From contig JABMCL010000732.1 of assembly GCA_018857735.1 (NCBI GenBank), positions 128,501 through 192,500 on the forward strand: a stretch of 64,000 nucleotides of DNA, read 5' to 3'. Position 1 is the stretch's first letter, and each line of letters begins with the position of its first letter. Below, piece after piece: positions 28,803-41,704 of the stretch. Under the pieces are notes generated by a model. It worked only from the letters and a program-made list of their open reading frames with translations. It did no database searches and was not told the DNA's origin. The position numbers were made by a program, and so were the translations under genes. The DNA is from Alviniconcha marisindica (taxonomy: Eukaryota; Mollusca; Gastropoda; Provannidae).

Positions 28803-29905
28803 TGCTGCTGAAATTCTCCCACTGAAAAAACAAAACAAAAAACAGAATGTGCACACATCCGTGGACTGTTCTAAAAGGTCTGTTTTGTTCTTTTGTTTTG
28901 TTTTTTAGCTTGTGTTCCAAAAGCAAAGCTTCTGTCTCAGAGCTGTCTCACCAGCCTTTGTAAACAATATGAGGACTTTGGTTATTTGCTCAAACCGTTT
29001 TGTGTTGAACATAATTCATTTGTATTACAATGTGTTATTCTGTGTTTTGACTTGAATGGCTTTGAGTGGCTGTTTGGTCGATAGTCCTTATTTTACAGAT
29101 ACCCACACAGGTGCATGGGTATTTCTTTTCACATTCCGTCATTTTCTTCTGTGATGGCATAATTAGTACTGCGTGTCAAGTATGTATATCAACATGAACC
29201 ATGCTGCTTCAAGTCATTCCCTTCCCAGTCTTTTCGTGATTGTGCATCAGGTTTTTCTTCCTGTATTGTATCGCGGACATTTTTCTTGTTATTATGTATG
29301 TTGTTGTATTGACAATGTACATGACAGTGGGTATGCTAGGGGGGTGATCAAAGCTGTCTTGCTCAGTGCGATCCATGACCTAAAGGTACTGGGCTTTTGC
29401 TTACACAGAACTTTCCATGCTGTACCATCGTTTTAACCAGTGTGGTGACAGGACCGTTTTAAGCATAGTCTGTGATTCTTTTCTTTTGGACAGAAATACA
29501 CATATATATATATACTTTACATTCCTTTGTAATGGTATACCATTCAGAACAGTGCTGTTCACCAGTTGTCGCTAACCGTCCAGACCTGTCCAACGAATCC
29601 TTTTTTTAAAGTATTAGCAAAACAAACACCTCTTTTGTGTACTTTTTATTCAGCACTATTTACTTTCTGTTTGTCTATTTGTGTTAACATGTTTCAGTAC
29701 TTACTCTGATATAATCGAAATGTTGACTTGGTGTGAAAAACCAAGCTACTTACTGTGTTTTAGTTTGAGCATATGAAGCAAGGCATGTGAGTGATTGTCA
29801 CGTTTGCCTTTGTTCTTGTTTTATTTATGGTCAGACTGGTTTTTGTTGTGATTCCGCTGTACACTGTCTTCGTCCTGCATGTGTCTTGTTGTTACTGATC
29901 AAGTG
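28803..29905. other. Unique 3' flank with one SINE tail
   Basis: No gene seen. About 29700-29757 matches the SINE tail family (CTCTGATATAATCG and TTGACTTGGTGTGAAAAACC). Confidence 0.5.
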
Positions 29906-30055
29906 TTTTGTGTGCACGCATGCACGCACACACGCGCGCTCACACACACACACACACAAACACGCATGTATACATGCAACACACACATGCATGCATGCAT
30001 GTGCTCCCACACACTCATGTATTCATGCAACACACTCACTCACATATATGCATGC

Positions 30056-30094
<39 letters not shown>

Positions 30095-30155
30095 CACATG
30101 TATTCATGCAACACACACACTCACACACATGTATGCAGGCAACACACACACACGT

Positions 30156-30187
<32 letters not shown>

Positions 30188-30190
30188 CAC
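29906..30190. repeat. CA/ATGCA microsatellite block
   Basis: (CA)n interleaved with ATGCATGC and TATTCATGCAACACAC modules. Confidence 0.9.
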
Positions 30191-30453
30191 GCAAGTGGTC
30201 CAAGTAAGCATTTGTACAACCAAGTTTGAAGTAATGTGAAACTGCTGCAGCTGACTGGCTGTTAGGATGAGCTGTAGGAAAGAGACCGTGGTCTGCACTG
30301 GTGTCTTGCAAGATTATGGCCTGCCACCTGGCTTGTCTGATGGCACAGCCATAATGCAAATTTCTGTGGAATTAGAATGTGATCTGTTTTTGTCCTGAGC
30401 CTTGTTGAACAGTGGAGCAATCATTTGTCCAAGTGAATGGGCCTGTATATTTG

Positions 30454-30454
<1 letters not shown>

Positions 30455-30492
<38 letters not shown>

Positions 30493-30512
30493 GTGTGTGT
30501 GTGTGTGTGTTG
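30455..30512. repeat. GT microsatellite
   Basis: (GT)n with two interruptions. Confidence 0.95.
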
Positions 30513-30611
30513 TTTGGGAAAATGCTGCTGCTTATGTCATGACAATGAACCCTAATACTTGTACCCTTACTTGTATATGCCGTGGCTACAGCTGAATACG
30601 TTCCAAAAGGT

Positions 30612-31328
30612 GTCTGATCAGGACAGAAGGTGTTGACACTCTCTGGCTGACCGAAGGTGTTGACATTGTCTGGTTGACAGAAGGTGTTGACACTGTCTAG
30701 TTGACTGAAGGTGCTGACACTGGCTGGCTGACTGAAGGTGTGTGTTTCCACTGTCTGGCTGACTGAAGGTGTTGACATTGTCTGGTTGACTGAAGGTGTT
30801 GACACTGGCTGGCTGACTGAAGGTGTGTGTTTCCTCTGTCTGGCTGACTGAAGGTGTTGACACTGTCTGGTTGACTGAAGGTGTTGGTGTTGACACTGTG
30901 ACTGAATGAAGGGTGTTGACACTGACCAAAGGTGTTGACACTGTCTGGCTGACTGAAGGTGTTGAAACTGTCTGGTTGACTCAAGGTGTTGACACTGGCT
31001 GACTGATTGAAGGCATGTGTTGACACTGTCTGGCTGACTGATGGTATTGACACCATCTGGCTGACTGATGGTGTTGACACTGTCTGGCTGACTGTGTTGA
31101 CGCTGTCTAGTTGACTGAAGGTGTGTATACTGTCTGGCTGACTAAAGGTGTGTGTTGACATACACTGACTGTTGATGTTATCTGACTGAAGGTGTTGACA
31201 CTGTCTGACCGACTGAAGGTGTGTTGAGATTGTCTGGCTGACTGAAGGTGTTGACACTGGCTGACTGAAGGTGTGTGTTGATTGACAGTCTGGCTGACTC
31301 AAGGTGTTGACACTGTCTGGTCGACTGC
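30612..31328. repeat. 27-30 bp minisatellite
   Basis: About 25 units of ACTGAAGGTGTTGACACTGT and CTGGCTG with indels. Confidence 0.95.
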
Positions 31329-32843
31329 TTCAGTCTCTAGGCTCTCATCCTAAATCTTGCAAAGTTGTTTTTTTGTTTTTGTTTTTGTTTAATTTCAGTT
31401 GTCATTACAATTGTCATATCAAAATATTATTTCAAAACTAACTCATGAGTTTGTCACAACCATTCCATTTAAGACCTGTTTGTATCACCCACATTATACA
31501 CATACTCCGTGGTGAATTTCTGGGAGTATGTCTTATACAGGATAAGAGGATGTTCATTATGGCACATGTTCATTATAACACATGTTCTTTGCAACATAAT
31601 TTGTTTCCAGAAGACCCAGTTGCTCATTCCAGCAAACTAAGTGACATGAATGCAATATATACATGTCATGAACTGTGTGGATTATTATGACACCTTTTGT
31701 TTTGAAGTTTGTGAAAAGCATAAATTGTGTGAATTAGTATGACTTGTAACCATATTTGTAGTACTTAGAAAGCAGATTTGTCAGAAGAAGAAAAAAGTAA
31801 ATACATATATAGTTGTTGTTGCTGCGGTTTGGTTGGGTTTTTTGTCTGTATGTTTGTTTGTTTTTCACTTCTTTTTTTCATTATTCTTGGCTTGTTTGTT
31901 TAATCTAAAGAACATCAAAGTAATGTTTTTGTGCTTTGACATTTTTTTTTTTTTTTTTTAGCGTACCAGTAGCACCTACACCAGGACTAACTTTATCTGG
32001 AAATGTTACCATTTCTTTGCTTCAGTTAAAAAAAAATAAAAAATGTCCAGTACTTTTAACTTAGAATTCTTCTTTTTTGATAACTTAACAGCCTATAGCG
32101 ACAGTCCTGTCTTATTACACACTGTGGCCATTATATTTGTGGGGATATAAAATGTGACATATTTATGATGCTGTACATCTTAAGCTGGAATGTAATATAC
32201 TATGTCCCAGGAAGATCGACTTCTGGGTGCTTCTTATCCAGTGCAAAATGAGCATCTCTCAAATGTTCCAGGCAGGTCAACTTTTGGGTGCCTCTTTACC
32301 CAGTGCAAAATGAGCATCTCTCAAATGTTCCAGGCAGGTCAACTTTTGGGTGCCTCTTTACCCAGTGCAAAATGAGCATCTCTCAAACTGTCTGTGTACG
32401 ACATTAAACCATAGACAAGGAATGAAACATTCTAGCACGATTAAGTTAAGGAGCTGACTGTGGTGATCCTGTTTTCATATCAATTTCACAAACTGCTAAA
32501 TCAGCAAGTTTTGCCACAGTCACTCCAAAAACAGACCTGCTGTTGTTGTGGGTAAATGTGTGAGGTCAACCATCAGACAGCAAACTGTGTTTCTGGTGTT
32601 ACAAGCGTTTTGGGGTGTAAACCTTTGTTCAGCATCAGCTGGAAAGGGCTGAAGTATTAAGACATTTGTGCAGCATTATACATCTCTCCTAAACAGACAG
32701 ACAGTCGTCTCCAGTGTCCAGATGTTTATCTCTTGAGTGGTAGAGAAGTGTACTGTGTGTATTTTGTACATGGATTTTGCTTTTGTCATTTGTACACAAG
32801 GCTAAGCACCATATAGTGTGTGTGATGAACTGGTCTGTACTGT
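31329..32843. other. Mostly unique DNA, possible distal NEK11 3' UTR
   Basis: AT-rich and UTR-like. It includes a tandem repeat of about 67 bp, about 2.7 copies, at 32215-32395 (GTGCAAAATGAGCATCTCTC). No open frame of interest. Confidence 0.45.
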
Positions 32844-32854
32844 AATAAAATAAA
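32844..32854 (+). promoter_or_regulatory. Double polyadenylation signal, candidate NEK11 end
   Basis: Two overlapping AATAAA (32844-32849 and 32849-32854) followed by GT-rich sequence (GTGTGTGTGCG). A further AATAAA lies at 33156-33161. Assignment to NEK11 is inference from orientation. Confidence 0.35.
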
Positions 32855-33285
32855 CAAAAGATATGGAAGTGTGTGTGTGCGTGAATGAGATAAAATTACT
32901 TTTTTGTGTTATACATAATCTTTGCAGTATTGTTTCCCAATCCTTTTCCCTTCCAAAGTTTGTTTCAATATTAACCACCTTCCTGTTTTTGATCCTTTGA
33001 AAAAGTTAACTGGAAAAAGGCATGTCAGGTCAATGTACATGTTTATCCTAAATAAGTTTCCTGTGAAAGGGGACTTACTGCAAAGTTTTCTGTGTTTAAT
33101 GGGTGTTTTTCTGTAGTTTTATCTAGTGTTTTTAGATGTTCACAGAAGATGTGTAAATAAATTAGATTTTGAAAAGTATACACCCACCACACCCAAAAAT
33201 GTTTTGAGGATTTAATTCCTCACTAAAATGTTGCATACAGCCACATAAAACACAAAAACGGCCCCCCCAAAATGCAAATAAATAG

Positions 33286-33291
33286 TTTATT
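33286..33291 (-). promoter_or_regulatory. Minus-strand polyadenylation signal, candidate ANO10 end
   Basis: AATAAA on the minus strand. It is the leftmost candidate facing NEK11, but it is 12.8 kb beyond the ANO10 stop. Other minus-strand signals (for example near 41411) are also possible. Confidence 0.2.
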
Positions 33292-33734
33292 AATGGACAA
33301 AAATTAATCAGCACATACAAGCATGTTACAAGTACAAACACTATAATCTGTTACACACCAGACCACTGAGATATATGTATGTCAATACTGACAGTAACAA
33401 ATACATGTACAATTACGTTATGAATACAAACACGATCCATTAAACAGTACTAGTACAAACATTGCACTCATCAATGAAAATGTTAAAATACTAAAGTCAC
33501 AGCCTTGATTTGCCCTACAAAATTCACTGCATTAAAAACCAATTACTAAAGAAACTTACACACATGTTAGGGGGTGGGGTATAAATTATATATCTATATA
33601 ATGATGACTAAATAATATTAATAATAATGGGAGAATAATTATGAGTGAAGTAGTGAGGATATACACAGTAAAACACTGGAGCAAAATGATATTTTAATTG
33701 ATGTGTGAAATGTGAATCCCAGAAGTAAATATGG

Positions 33735-34020
33735 ACTTACATTTGCCCTAATGTTTCAACACAGTGACAGAAACTGAAATATGCTTCAACACAATGGCAG
33801 AAATTGAAACCGGTTTCAACACAATGACATATTGAAATATGCTTTAAAGCAATGACAGAAACTGAAATATGTTTCAACACAATGACATACTGAAATATGC
33901 TTCAACACAATGACAGAAACTGAAATAATGCTTCAACACTATGACAGAAACTGAAATATGTTTCAACACAAAGACAGAAACTGAAAAATGTTTCAACACA
34001 ATGACCGATACAGAAATACT
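33735..34020. repeat. 27-30 bp degenerate tandem repeat
   Basis: About nine units of TTCAACACAATGACAGAAAC and TGAAATATGC. Confidence 0.9.
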
Positions 34021-34394
34021 CTGGCTTGAGTCTGACTGCCTGAGGACTAAATAGGAGTAGGTAGGTCATCCGGATCCAGGCGAGACAGAAAGACAAACAT
34101 AGCATGGAAGTGCTGTCCAAGTATTCATTCTTTGCTGCAGCTGAATGCTTCATCCCACATAAGTCCGTCCAAAAAGCAACAAACCATGGGTAAGCACTGA
34201 GACACTGACAGTAAAGGGTGAGTAAACAGCTGAAGAAACGGTTCTGAAGAAAAAAAGCCGAGTCCTGACTTCTGCATAGAATGATACAGTGACAAATGCA
34301 ACGTGCCTACTTGGATTACATTAATTAGCCAGACACTGACTACAAGTGAACCAAGTGGCCCCCATCTCCCTAAATGTTTCTGGTCCTACAAAAA

Positions 34395-35292
34395 ACAACA
34401 TGGACCGTAAAGACTCTCCTTTCCTTGTCCTACATGAAACACTACAAACTGCAAAAACTATCCTCTCCTTGTCCTACATGAAACACTACAAACTGCAAAA
34501 ACTATCCTCTCCTTGTCCTACATGAAACACTACAAACTGCAAAAACTATCCTCTCCTTGTCCTACATAAAACACTACAAACTGCAAAAACTATCCTCTCC
34601 TTGTCCTACATAAAACACTACAAACTGCAAAAACTATCCTCTCCTTGTCCTACATAAAACACTACAAACTGCAAAAACTGTCCTCTCCTTGTCCTACATA
34701 AAACACTACAAACTGCAAAAACTGTCCTCTCCTTGTCCTACATAAAACACTACAAACTGCAAAAACTGTCCTCTCCTTGTCCTACATGAAACACTACAAA
34801 CTGCAAAAACTATCCTCTCCTTGTCCTACATGAAAACACTACAAACTGCAAAAACTATCCTCTCCTTGTCCTACATAAAACACTACAAACTGCAAAAACT
34901 ATCCTCTCCTTGTCCTACATAAAACACTACAAACTGCAAAAACTCCTCTCCTTGTCCTACATAAAACACTACAAACTGCAAAAACTTCCTCTCCTTGTCC
35001 TACATGAAACACTACAAACTGCAAAAACTATCCTCTCCTTGTCCTACATGAAACACTACAAACTGCAAAAACTATCCTCTCCTTGTCCTACATGAAACAC
35101 TACAAACTGCAAAAACTATCCTCTCCTTGTCCTACATGAAACACTACAAACTGCAAAGACTATCCTCTCCTTGTCCTACATGAAACACTACAAACTGCAA
35201 AGACTATCCTCTCCTTGTCCTACATGAAACACTACAAACTGCAAAGACTCCTCTCCTTGTCGTACAGATAACACTACATACTGCAAAGACTC
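34395..35292. repeat. 44-bp minisatellite, about 20 copies
   Basis: Near-identical units with CTCTCCTTGTCCTACATGAA and ACACTACAAACTGCAAAAAC. Confidence 0.97.
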
Positions 35293-35744
35293 GACTCTCC
35301 TCGTCTCGAAGCATTGGTTTACAACATCCTTCCTTCAACCACTGCCGTATTTAGTTACAGCACTGGTTCCAAAAAACTGTCAGCTAACAAGCAGATTTTG
35401 CTTGGTACTCAAACTGTAGTACGTTTGTTACAAACAACTCATATCAGATGTTTGTTTTATAAATGACCATATTGCTTATGCCAGCTCAAATAAAACGAAA
35501 ATCATTTGAATTGAGACGGAACTCTTTTTTTTTTTACCTGGGGTGGATGCGTCTCATGTTTATGTGCATGCTTGGGCGCTAGGTTGCTTCCACAGTCTTA
35601 TCAGTTCCCAAACCTTTCAGAGGGCGCTGACCGCGTCGCTGGACAGCTGGGCGGGAATAAAGAGAGCCCCTTCAGTGGTGTAACCAAATCTGACAGAGTT
35701 TGGAGGAAGGTGCTGGAAAGCGGTGCTCGAAGTGTGGTTGGTCC
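35293..35744. other. Unassigned
   Basis: Unique sequence; no gene recognised. Confidence 0.4.
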
Positions 35745-36596
35745 CTTGATGCACCAACATCAGTTCTGTTTATCTGTCTGTCAGACTGGAGCAGACAAGG
35801 TGTCTTGATGCACCAACATCAGTTCTGTTCATCTGTCTGTCAGACTGGACAGACAAGGTGTCTTGATGCACCAACATCAGTTCTGTTTATCTGTCCGTCA
35901 GACTGGAGCAGACACGGTGTCTTGATGCACCAACATCAGTTCTGTTTATCTGTCCGTCAGACTGGAGCAGACACGGTGTCTTGATGCACCAACATCAGTT
36001 CTGTTTATCTGTCCGTCAGACTGGAGCAGACACGGTGTCTTGATGCACCAACATCAGTTCTGTTTATCTGTCCGTCAGACTGGAGCAGACACGGTGTCTT
36101 GATGCACCAACATCAGTTCTGTTTATCTGTCCGTCAGACTGGAGCAGACAAGGTGTCTTGATGCACCAACATCAGTTCTGTTTATTTGTCTGTCAGACTG
36201 GAGCAGACAAGGTGTCTTGATGCACCAACATCAGTTCTGTTTATCTGTCTGTCAGACTGGAGCAGACAAGGTGTCTTGATGCACCAACATCAGTTCTGTT
36301 TATCTGTCCGTCAGACTGGAGCAGACAAGGTGTCTTGATGCACCAACATCAGTTCTGTTTATCTGTCCGTCAGACTGGAGCAGACAAGGTGTCTTGATGC
36401 ACCAACATCAGTTCTGTTTATCTGTCCGTCAGACTGGAGCAGACAAGGTGTCTTGATGCACCAACATCAGTTCTGTTTATCTGTCCGTCAGACTGGAGCA
36501 GACAAGGTGTCTTGATGCACCAACATCAGTTCTGTTTATCTGTCTGTCAGACTGGAGCAGACAAGGTGTCTTGATGCACCAACATCAGTTCTGCTT
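35745..36596. repeat. 59-bp minisatellite, about 14 copies
   Basis: Units with TGTCTTGATGCACCAACATC and TGTCCGTCAGACTGGAGCAG, almost identical to each other. Confidence 0.97.
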
Positions 36597-37486
36597 CAGG
36601 CAATAAATTTTCCCATTTTAAAAACAAGACCCTTTATCACTAACAATCAACAACAAGTGTAAAAATATAATTGACAAAAGTTCTTCTTTTTTTTAAACAA
36701 CAACAAAAAACATACAGTCAGTGAAACTACTCCAAACATTTTACATGTCAAACACATTACGCATCAAACATTGCACAAAAGCTGTTTATCTGAAATGACT
36801 ATCACCATGTCAAAAACAATTGCACGTGTTCCTTTTTCAAGTTGCCGTTGTGAAACAGGATTGTAAACATTGTCACAGAATGAGATGTTTGCATACAAAA
36901 GTGACACCTCTCAAACTGCTTTGTCCTTTTCAATTCCGTTTCCAGTTCAACTACCCCCTCTACAACAAACCAAGCTCTTAACAGTGGAAGTAGCGGACAT
37001 AACGCTTCAACAAGCAGACTGCATTATTTGGTTTCGGGTTTAAGGCTTTAAGTGAAATATCACACTTCACAACAAAAAAGAACAGCACTGTACACAGTGT
37101 AAGTACACCACTTCGAACGATGTTCCAAAGGCGCTATAAAAGACTAGTCACTCATTATCACACGTGACAAGAGCTCAGTAAGCCTGCCCAAGAGCAGACA
37201 ATAGCACTATTTTTGTATATATAAAAGCAATCCACAACAACAGCTTGCATATATATATATATTCTTTTCAGACAAACTGACCAGGAAGAGAGTTTTCCGT
37301 GTTGGAAGATCACAACTGGTTCCCTATCAGCACAGTTTAGACGACAGTGTTCTGCATCTCATGAAGCATAACCAATCATCTTTGCCTTATTTGTTTTGCT
37401 TCATGAGATACAGAACTGAAAACCTTCCTCTCCTCCCAGTATTTCCATCCCAGCTAATATCAGTACCCAGTTTCTGCTACAGTCAT

Positions 37487-37487
<1 letters not shown>
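36597..37487. other. Unassigned
   Basis: AT-rich unique sequence with an (AT)n run near 37248-37262. No gene recognised. Confidence 0.4.
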
Positions 37488-37517
<30 letters not shown>

Positions 37518-37550
37518 GTTTGTGTTTGTGTGTGTGTGTGTGTGCGTGCA

Positions 37551-37585
<35 letters not shown>

Positions 37586-37720
37586 CCATATAATACCTTA
37601 CGTAAATAGTTTTGGTAGGTGCTCTACATGTGTATAGAATATTGTATTTAGTTTAATACATACCATGTGAGCGCTCAGGGTGTTGATGAGCACATAATAA
37701 ATATACATTATTATTATTAT
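37488..37720 (+). repeat. GT microsatellite with dispersed repeat
   Basis: Interrupted (GT)n at 37488-37583 followed by a copy of the dispersed element at 9565-9700, ending in (ATT)n at about 37707-37718. The ATT end suggests a retroelement tail. Confidence 0.75.
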
Positions 37721-38335
37721 GATTTCACGCCAGCCCACAGGCAACTAACTCTAGAAGCCCCTGTGTGCAGGGGTCAGGATCATCAATCTCAGTAACGCTG
37801 CTCAGCGACTGCAGCTTGCATCATCAAACATTCTGAGCAAATGTACAACGTTTTCAACAGATTTCATATATATTTATGTAGATATTTAACTTACCACAGT
37901 TGATAGACTAGTGACGAAAGCATAAACATGGAAGAAAAGATTTACATAAAGATTGAGTAAGGTCTGAGGTAAGTGAGTAAATTACACAGTAAGAATGGCG
38001 GGGTGGTGGGGGGAGGGGGGGGGGGGGGGGAGCAAGCTGTGTGAATAGGGAAAAACCATCAACCATGCTTACAAAAAGTATGCGTTGAGTCAAACATTTC
38101 TCTTGAAAAACACCACTGCCATGCCGACAAAAACAACAGGCTTTTTGCTCACTACACTAATAGGCCTTCCTCTGCAATAGCTACATCTGTACATGTAAAT
38201 GTTTCATGCTGTTCACATACATTCTGCTGCCATGATCAATTCCTGTCATGGTGCTAAAGTGAGCACCAGATGCGACAGTTCTATGTAAATGAAAACTTCA
38301 AACATTATACAGTGCTAAGCTTTACCTGAGCATCA
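37721..38335. other. Unassigned
   Basis: Unique sequence with a G-rich run near 37997-38031. No gene recognised. Confidence 0.4.
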
Positions 38336-38339
38336 TCAA

Positions 38340-38870
38340 CGTGGCAACGCTGCCTGTAGGATTTCAACACACAACATCTGGTGTGTTTTTGGCAGTAGGA
38401 TTCTAATACGCATCACCTGGTGTGGGATTGGGGTTTTCAGCTGTAGGATTCTAATACAAAGCACATGGTGTGGGATTGGGTTTTTCAGCTGCAGGATTCT
38501 GATACACAGCATCTTGTGTGGGGCTGGGATTTTTGCCTGTAGTATTTTAACACACAACACCTGGTGTGGGATTGGTTTGGCGGTAGGATTCTAACACAAA
38601 ACACATGGTGTGGGATTGGGTTTGGGGCTGTAGGATTCTAACACAAAACACATGGTTTGGGATTGGGTTTTTTGGCTGCAGAATTCTAACACAAAACACA
38701 TGGTTTGGGATTGGGGTTTTTGGCTGCAGAATTCTAACACAAAACACATGGTTTTGGGATTGGGTTTTTTGGCTGCCGAATTCTAATACAAAACACCTGG
38801 TTTGGGATTGGATTTTTGGCTGCAGGATTCTAATACAAAACACATGGTTTGAGATTGGTTTTTATGGCTG
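38340..38870. repeat. About 49-bp minisatellite, 11 copies
   Basis: Units with GGATTCTAATACAAAACACA, TGGTTTGGGATTGG and a T-rich run. Confidence 0.93.
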
Positions 38871-38975
38871 TTGTTATATTATATTCTCACTCTCGACACA
38901 TAATGCATTACATTTACACCACCTAGAACAACACGGGTCCCTCACTGGGTGCTACCTCAAACCACTGAATACAGG

Positions 38976-39298
38976 TAAAGTAAAGTAAACATGGTGCTTA
39001 ACGTCCACAGAAACCATAAGGCTTATTAGGGACGGGGAGAATGGGGGGAAGGGGGTATGGAGGTGGGGGAAGAGGGAGAGTATATACCTATCGCTACACT
39101 GTCACCACCAGAATGACCTGCATTAAGATGGGCAGCGATGAGAGCCATTTTAATGTTTCATTAGTTGTGAGGGACAAAGTCACAAGACAGTGTCCACAGA
39201 CCACAATTTTTGAAGAGAAAGGAGAGCCGAAGCGGTATCGAACCGAGGTCCTTCCGCTTACCAGCCTAACGCCTTACCGCTAGGCCACACCGGCTCAC
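38976..39298 (-). mobile_element. tRNA-derived SINE, copy 3
   Basis: Minus-strand copy of the 12988-13284 family: head GAGCCGGTGTGGCCTAGCGG, B-box GGTTCGATAC, GTCATTCTGGTGGTGACAGT in the body, and a TTTACTTTACTTTACC tail. The B-box matches the canonical GGTTCGANNCC best of the three copies. Confidence 0.9.
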
Positions 39299-39424
39299 AA
39301 AATACAGGTCAGTCTGCATTCTTCTTATTGTTCCAACAGACCACCACTTGCCAGTTCCACAGTCTGTGACTATCTTCATCACGCATCATCAGTGTGTTTC
39401 CCTACCACCTTCCACAAGGCCTTC

Positions 39425-39708
39425 AGGATTTGTGATTGTGTGTGCAGATTTGTTGTGATTGTGTGTGCAGATTTGTTGTGATGGTGTGTGCAGATTTGTT
39501 GTGATTGTGCGTGCAGATTTGTTGTGATTGTGCGTGCAGATTTGTTGTGATGGTGTGTGCAGATTTGTTGTGATGGTGTGTGCAGATTTGTTGTGATTGT
39601 GTTTGCAGATTTGTTGTGATTGTGTTTGCAGATTTGTTGTGATGGTGCGTGCAGATTTGTTGTGATGGTGTGTGCAGATTTATTGTGATGGTGTCTGCAG
39701 ATTTGATC
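39425..39708. repeat. 24-bp minisatellite, 12 copies
   Basis: Units of GTGTGTGCAGATTTGTTGTG plus ATTG, followed by diverged copies. Confidence 0.97.
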
Positions 39709-40300
39709 ATGTGCTGCGCACATCAAGGTGAGTCAGGGTACTACTGACAAGTCTTCACCAGTCCACAGCAGACTGGGAAGAAATGGACTGTGTCTTTGCC
39801 CTGTCTCAGCTTCAAGCTGCTGTTTTTACTCTGTGGCCAGTACAACCGGCTAACCACTAAGCTACTGCCCATTTCATGGCAATTAATACTGTTTCTTGAA
39901 AATATCAATGATATCAGTTTTTTATCACCATTTTAACCAATAATAACATATAATTATTGTTTTTTTCTAAGTTCTAAAAATCTTTTAAGTCATAACTATT
40001 TTAACCTACATTAATTAATACTGTTTCTGTGAAACATCCCATGGTTCAACTATTTTACACTACACATATTTATACTGTTTCTTTTAAATGTTCTATGCTA
40101 CACCCAAACTATAACTGGTATTCTTTAGTACTGCCATGTGACATTTTCACAGCATGCATCAAAGCCAAGCCTACATCCATATAAGGTGTAACTACATCCA
40201 TACAAAGGTGTAATTACATCCATATAAAGGTGTACCTACATCCACATAGAAGTGTACTTTTTTAAATCACATCTGCAGAGCAGTATTGCTTTCAACTACA
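39709..40300. other. Unassigned, with a minor CATCCATATAAAGGTGTA repeat
   Basis: Unique AT-rich DNA. At about 40170-40255 three to four copies of TACATCCATATAAAGGTGTA occur. Confidence 0.5.
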
Positions 40301-40355
40301 TCCGTAAAGCTAGAATGCTCTAAACTACATCTACACAGAGCAATACTGTTTTAAA

Positions 40356-40417
<62 letters not shown>

Positions 40418-41075
40418 ACACACACACAGCTGTATTGTTTTGAACTATATCCATAAAGCTTGAATGTTTTAAACTACATCCGTACAGTATTGTTTTGAAC
40501 CATATCCATAAAGCTTGAATGTTTTAAACTACATCCACACAGAGCTGTACTGTTTTAAACTACATTGATACAGAGCTGTGCTGTTTTAAACAACATCCAT
40601 ACAGAGCTGTACTGTTTTAAACAACATCCACACAGAGCTGTACTGTTTTAAACTACATCCCCACAGAGCTGTACTGTTTTAAAATACATCCACACAGAGC
40701 TGTGTTGTTTTAAACTACATACACACAGAGCTGTACTGTTTTAAACTACATCCACACAGAGCTGTGCTGTTTTAAACTACATCCACACAGAGCTGTACTG
40801 TTTTAAACTACATCCACACAGAGCTGTACTGTTTTAAACTACATCCACACAGAGCTGTACTGTTTTAAACAACATCCACACAGAGCTGTACTGTTTTAAA
40901 CTACATCCACACAGAGCTGTATGGTTTTAAACTACATCCCCACAGAGCTGTACTGTTTTAAACTACATCCACACAGAGCTGTACTGTTTTAAACTACATC
41001 CCTACAGAGCTGTGCTGTTTTAACCTACATCCACAGCTACTTGTACTGTCTTCAACTACGTCAATACAGACTTGT
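40301..41075. repeat. 31-bp minisatellite with internal CA tract
   Basis: About 24 units of TTTTAAACTACATCCACACA and GAGCTGTACTG. A (CA)n run at 40364-40430 grew from the CACACA inside one unit. Confidence 0.95.
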
Positions 41076-41704
41076 ACTGTTCTACACTCTGCATACACAG
41101 AAGCATGTATGAACCGGTATTTGAACTCCAACAGAGTACAGATGTAATCATAAAAGCATTGTGGGTTCTGTAGAGAATAATTGTCGAAATGTTGACATGA
41201 AGCATGTACGCTGAAAGGCTTGGCAATAACGTAACAACAAATAATGCTGTTGCATTGGACTTACGCATGCTTGGGCTGCTGATTTTTCTAAACTTGAACG
41301 AGACCCCCACCAAAAAAAATGGTGCTACAAGTCCTTTTGATATTTTTAATTATTCAAAAGAAAATGGCGCTACAGGTCCTTTTGATATTTTTAGTTAAAG
41401 ATTAAGTTCATTTTATTCAAAAGCCTATGTGTCTTTTTCTTTTCAAAAATAAATAAGCAATCACGCACATTCAATGTAAAATCATCTAAATGATATAATT
41501 TTAATGTATTTGATTTTTGGTTGTGTGTGTGATTTAAAAAATCTCAAACTTTTTTCTTGAAACATACCAAACATTAAATATAAAGCCTTATCACAAAGGC
41601 TATCACCAACAAGCATTATCACAAAGTCAGCACCTTTGATTGTAATATAATAGTAGCAGAGTCAATTGCATAGAATCGCCATAATAAGATTTGATGACAG
41701 TACA
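41076..41704. other. Unassigned with a small duplication
   Basis: AATGGTGCTACAAGTCCTTT and TGATATTTTTAATT are repeated once (41320-41397). Otherwise unique. Confidence 0.45.

Noticed and set aside
34395..36596. CRISPR-like arrays of regular repeats
   Set aside because: Units are contiguous tandem repeats without unique spacers, in an intron-bearing animal genome.
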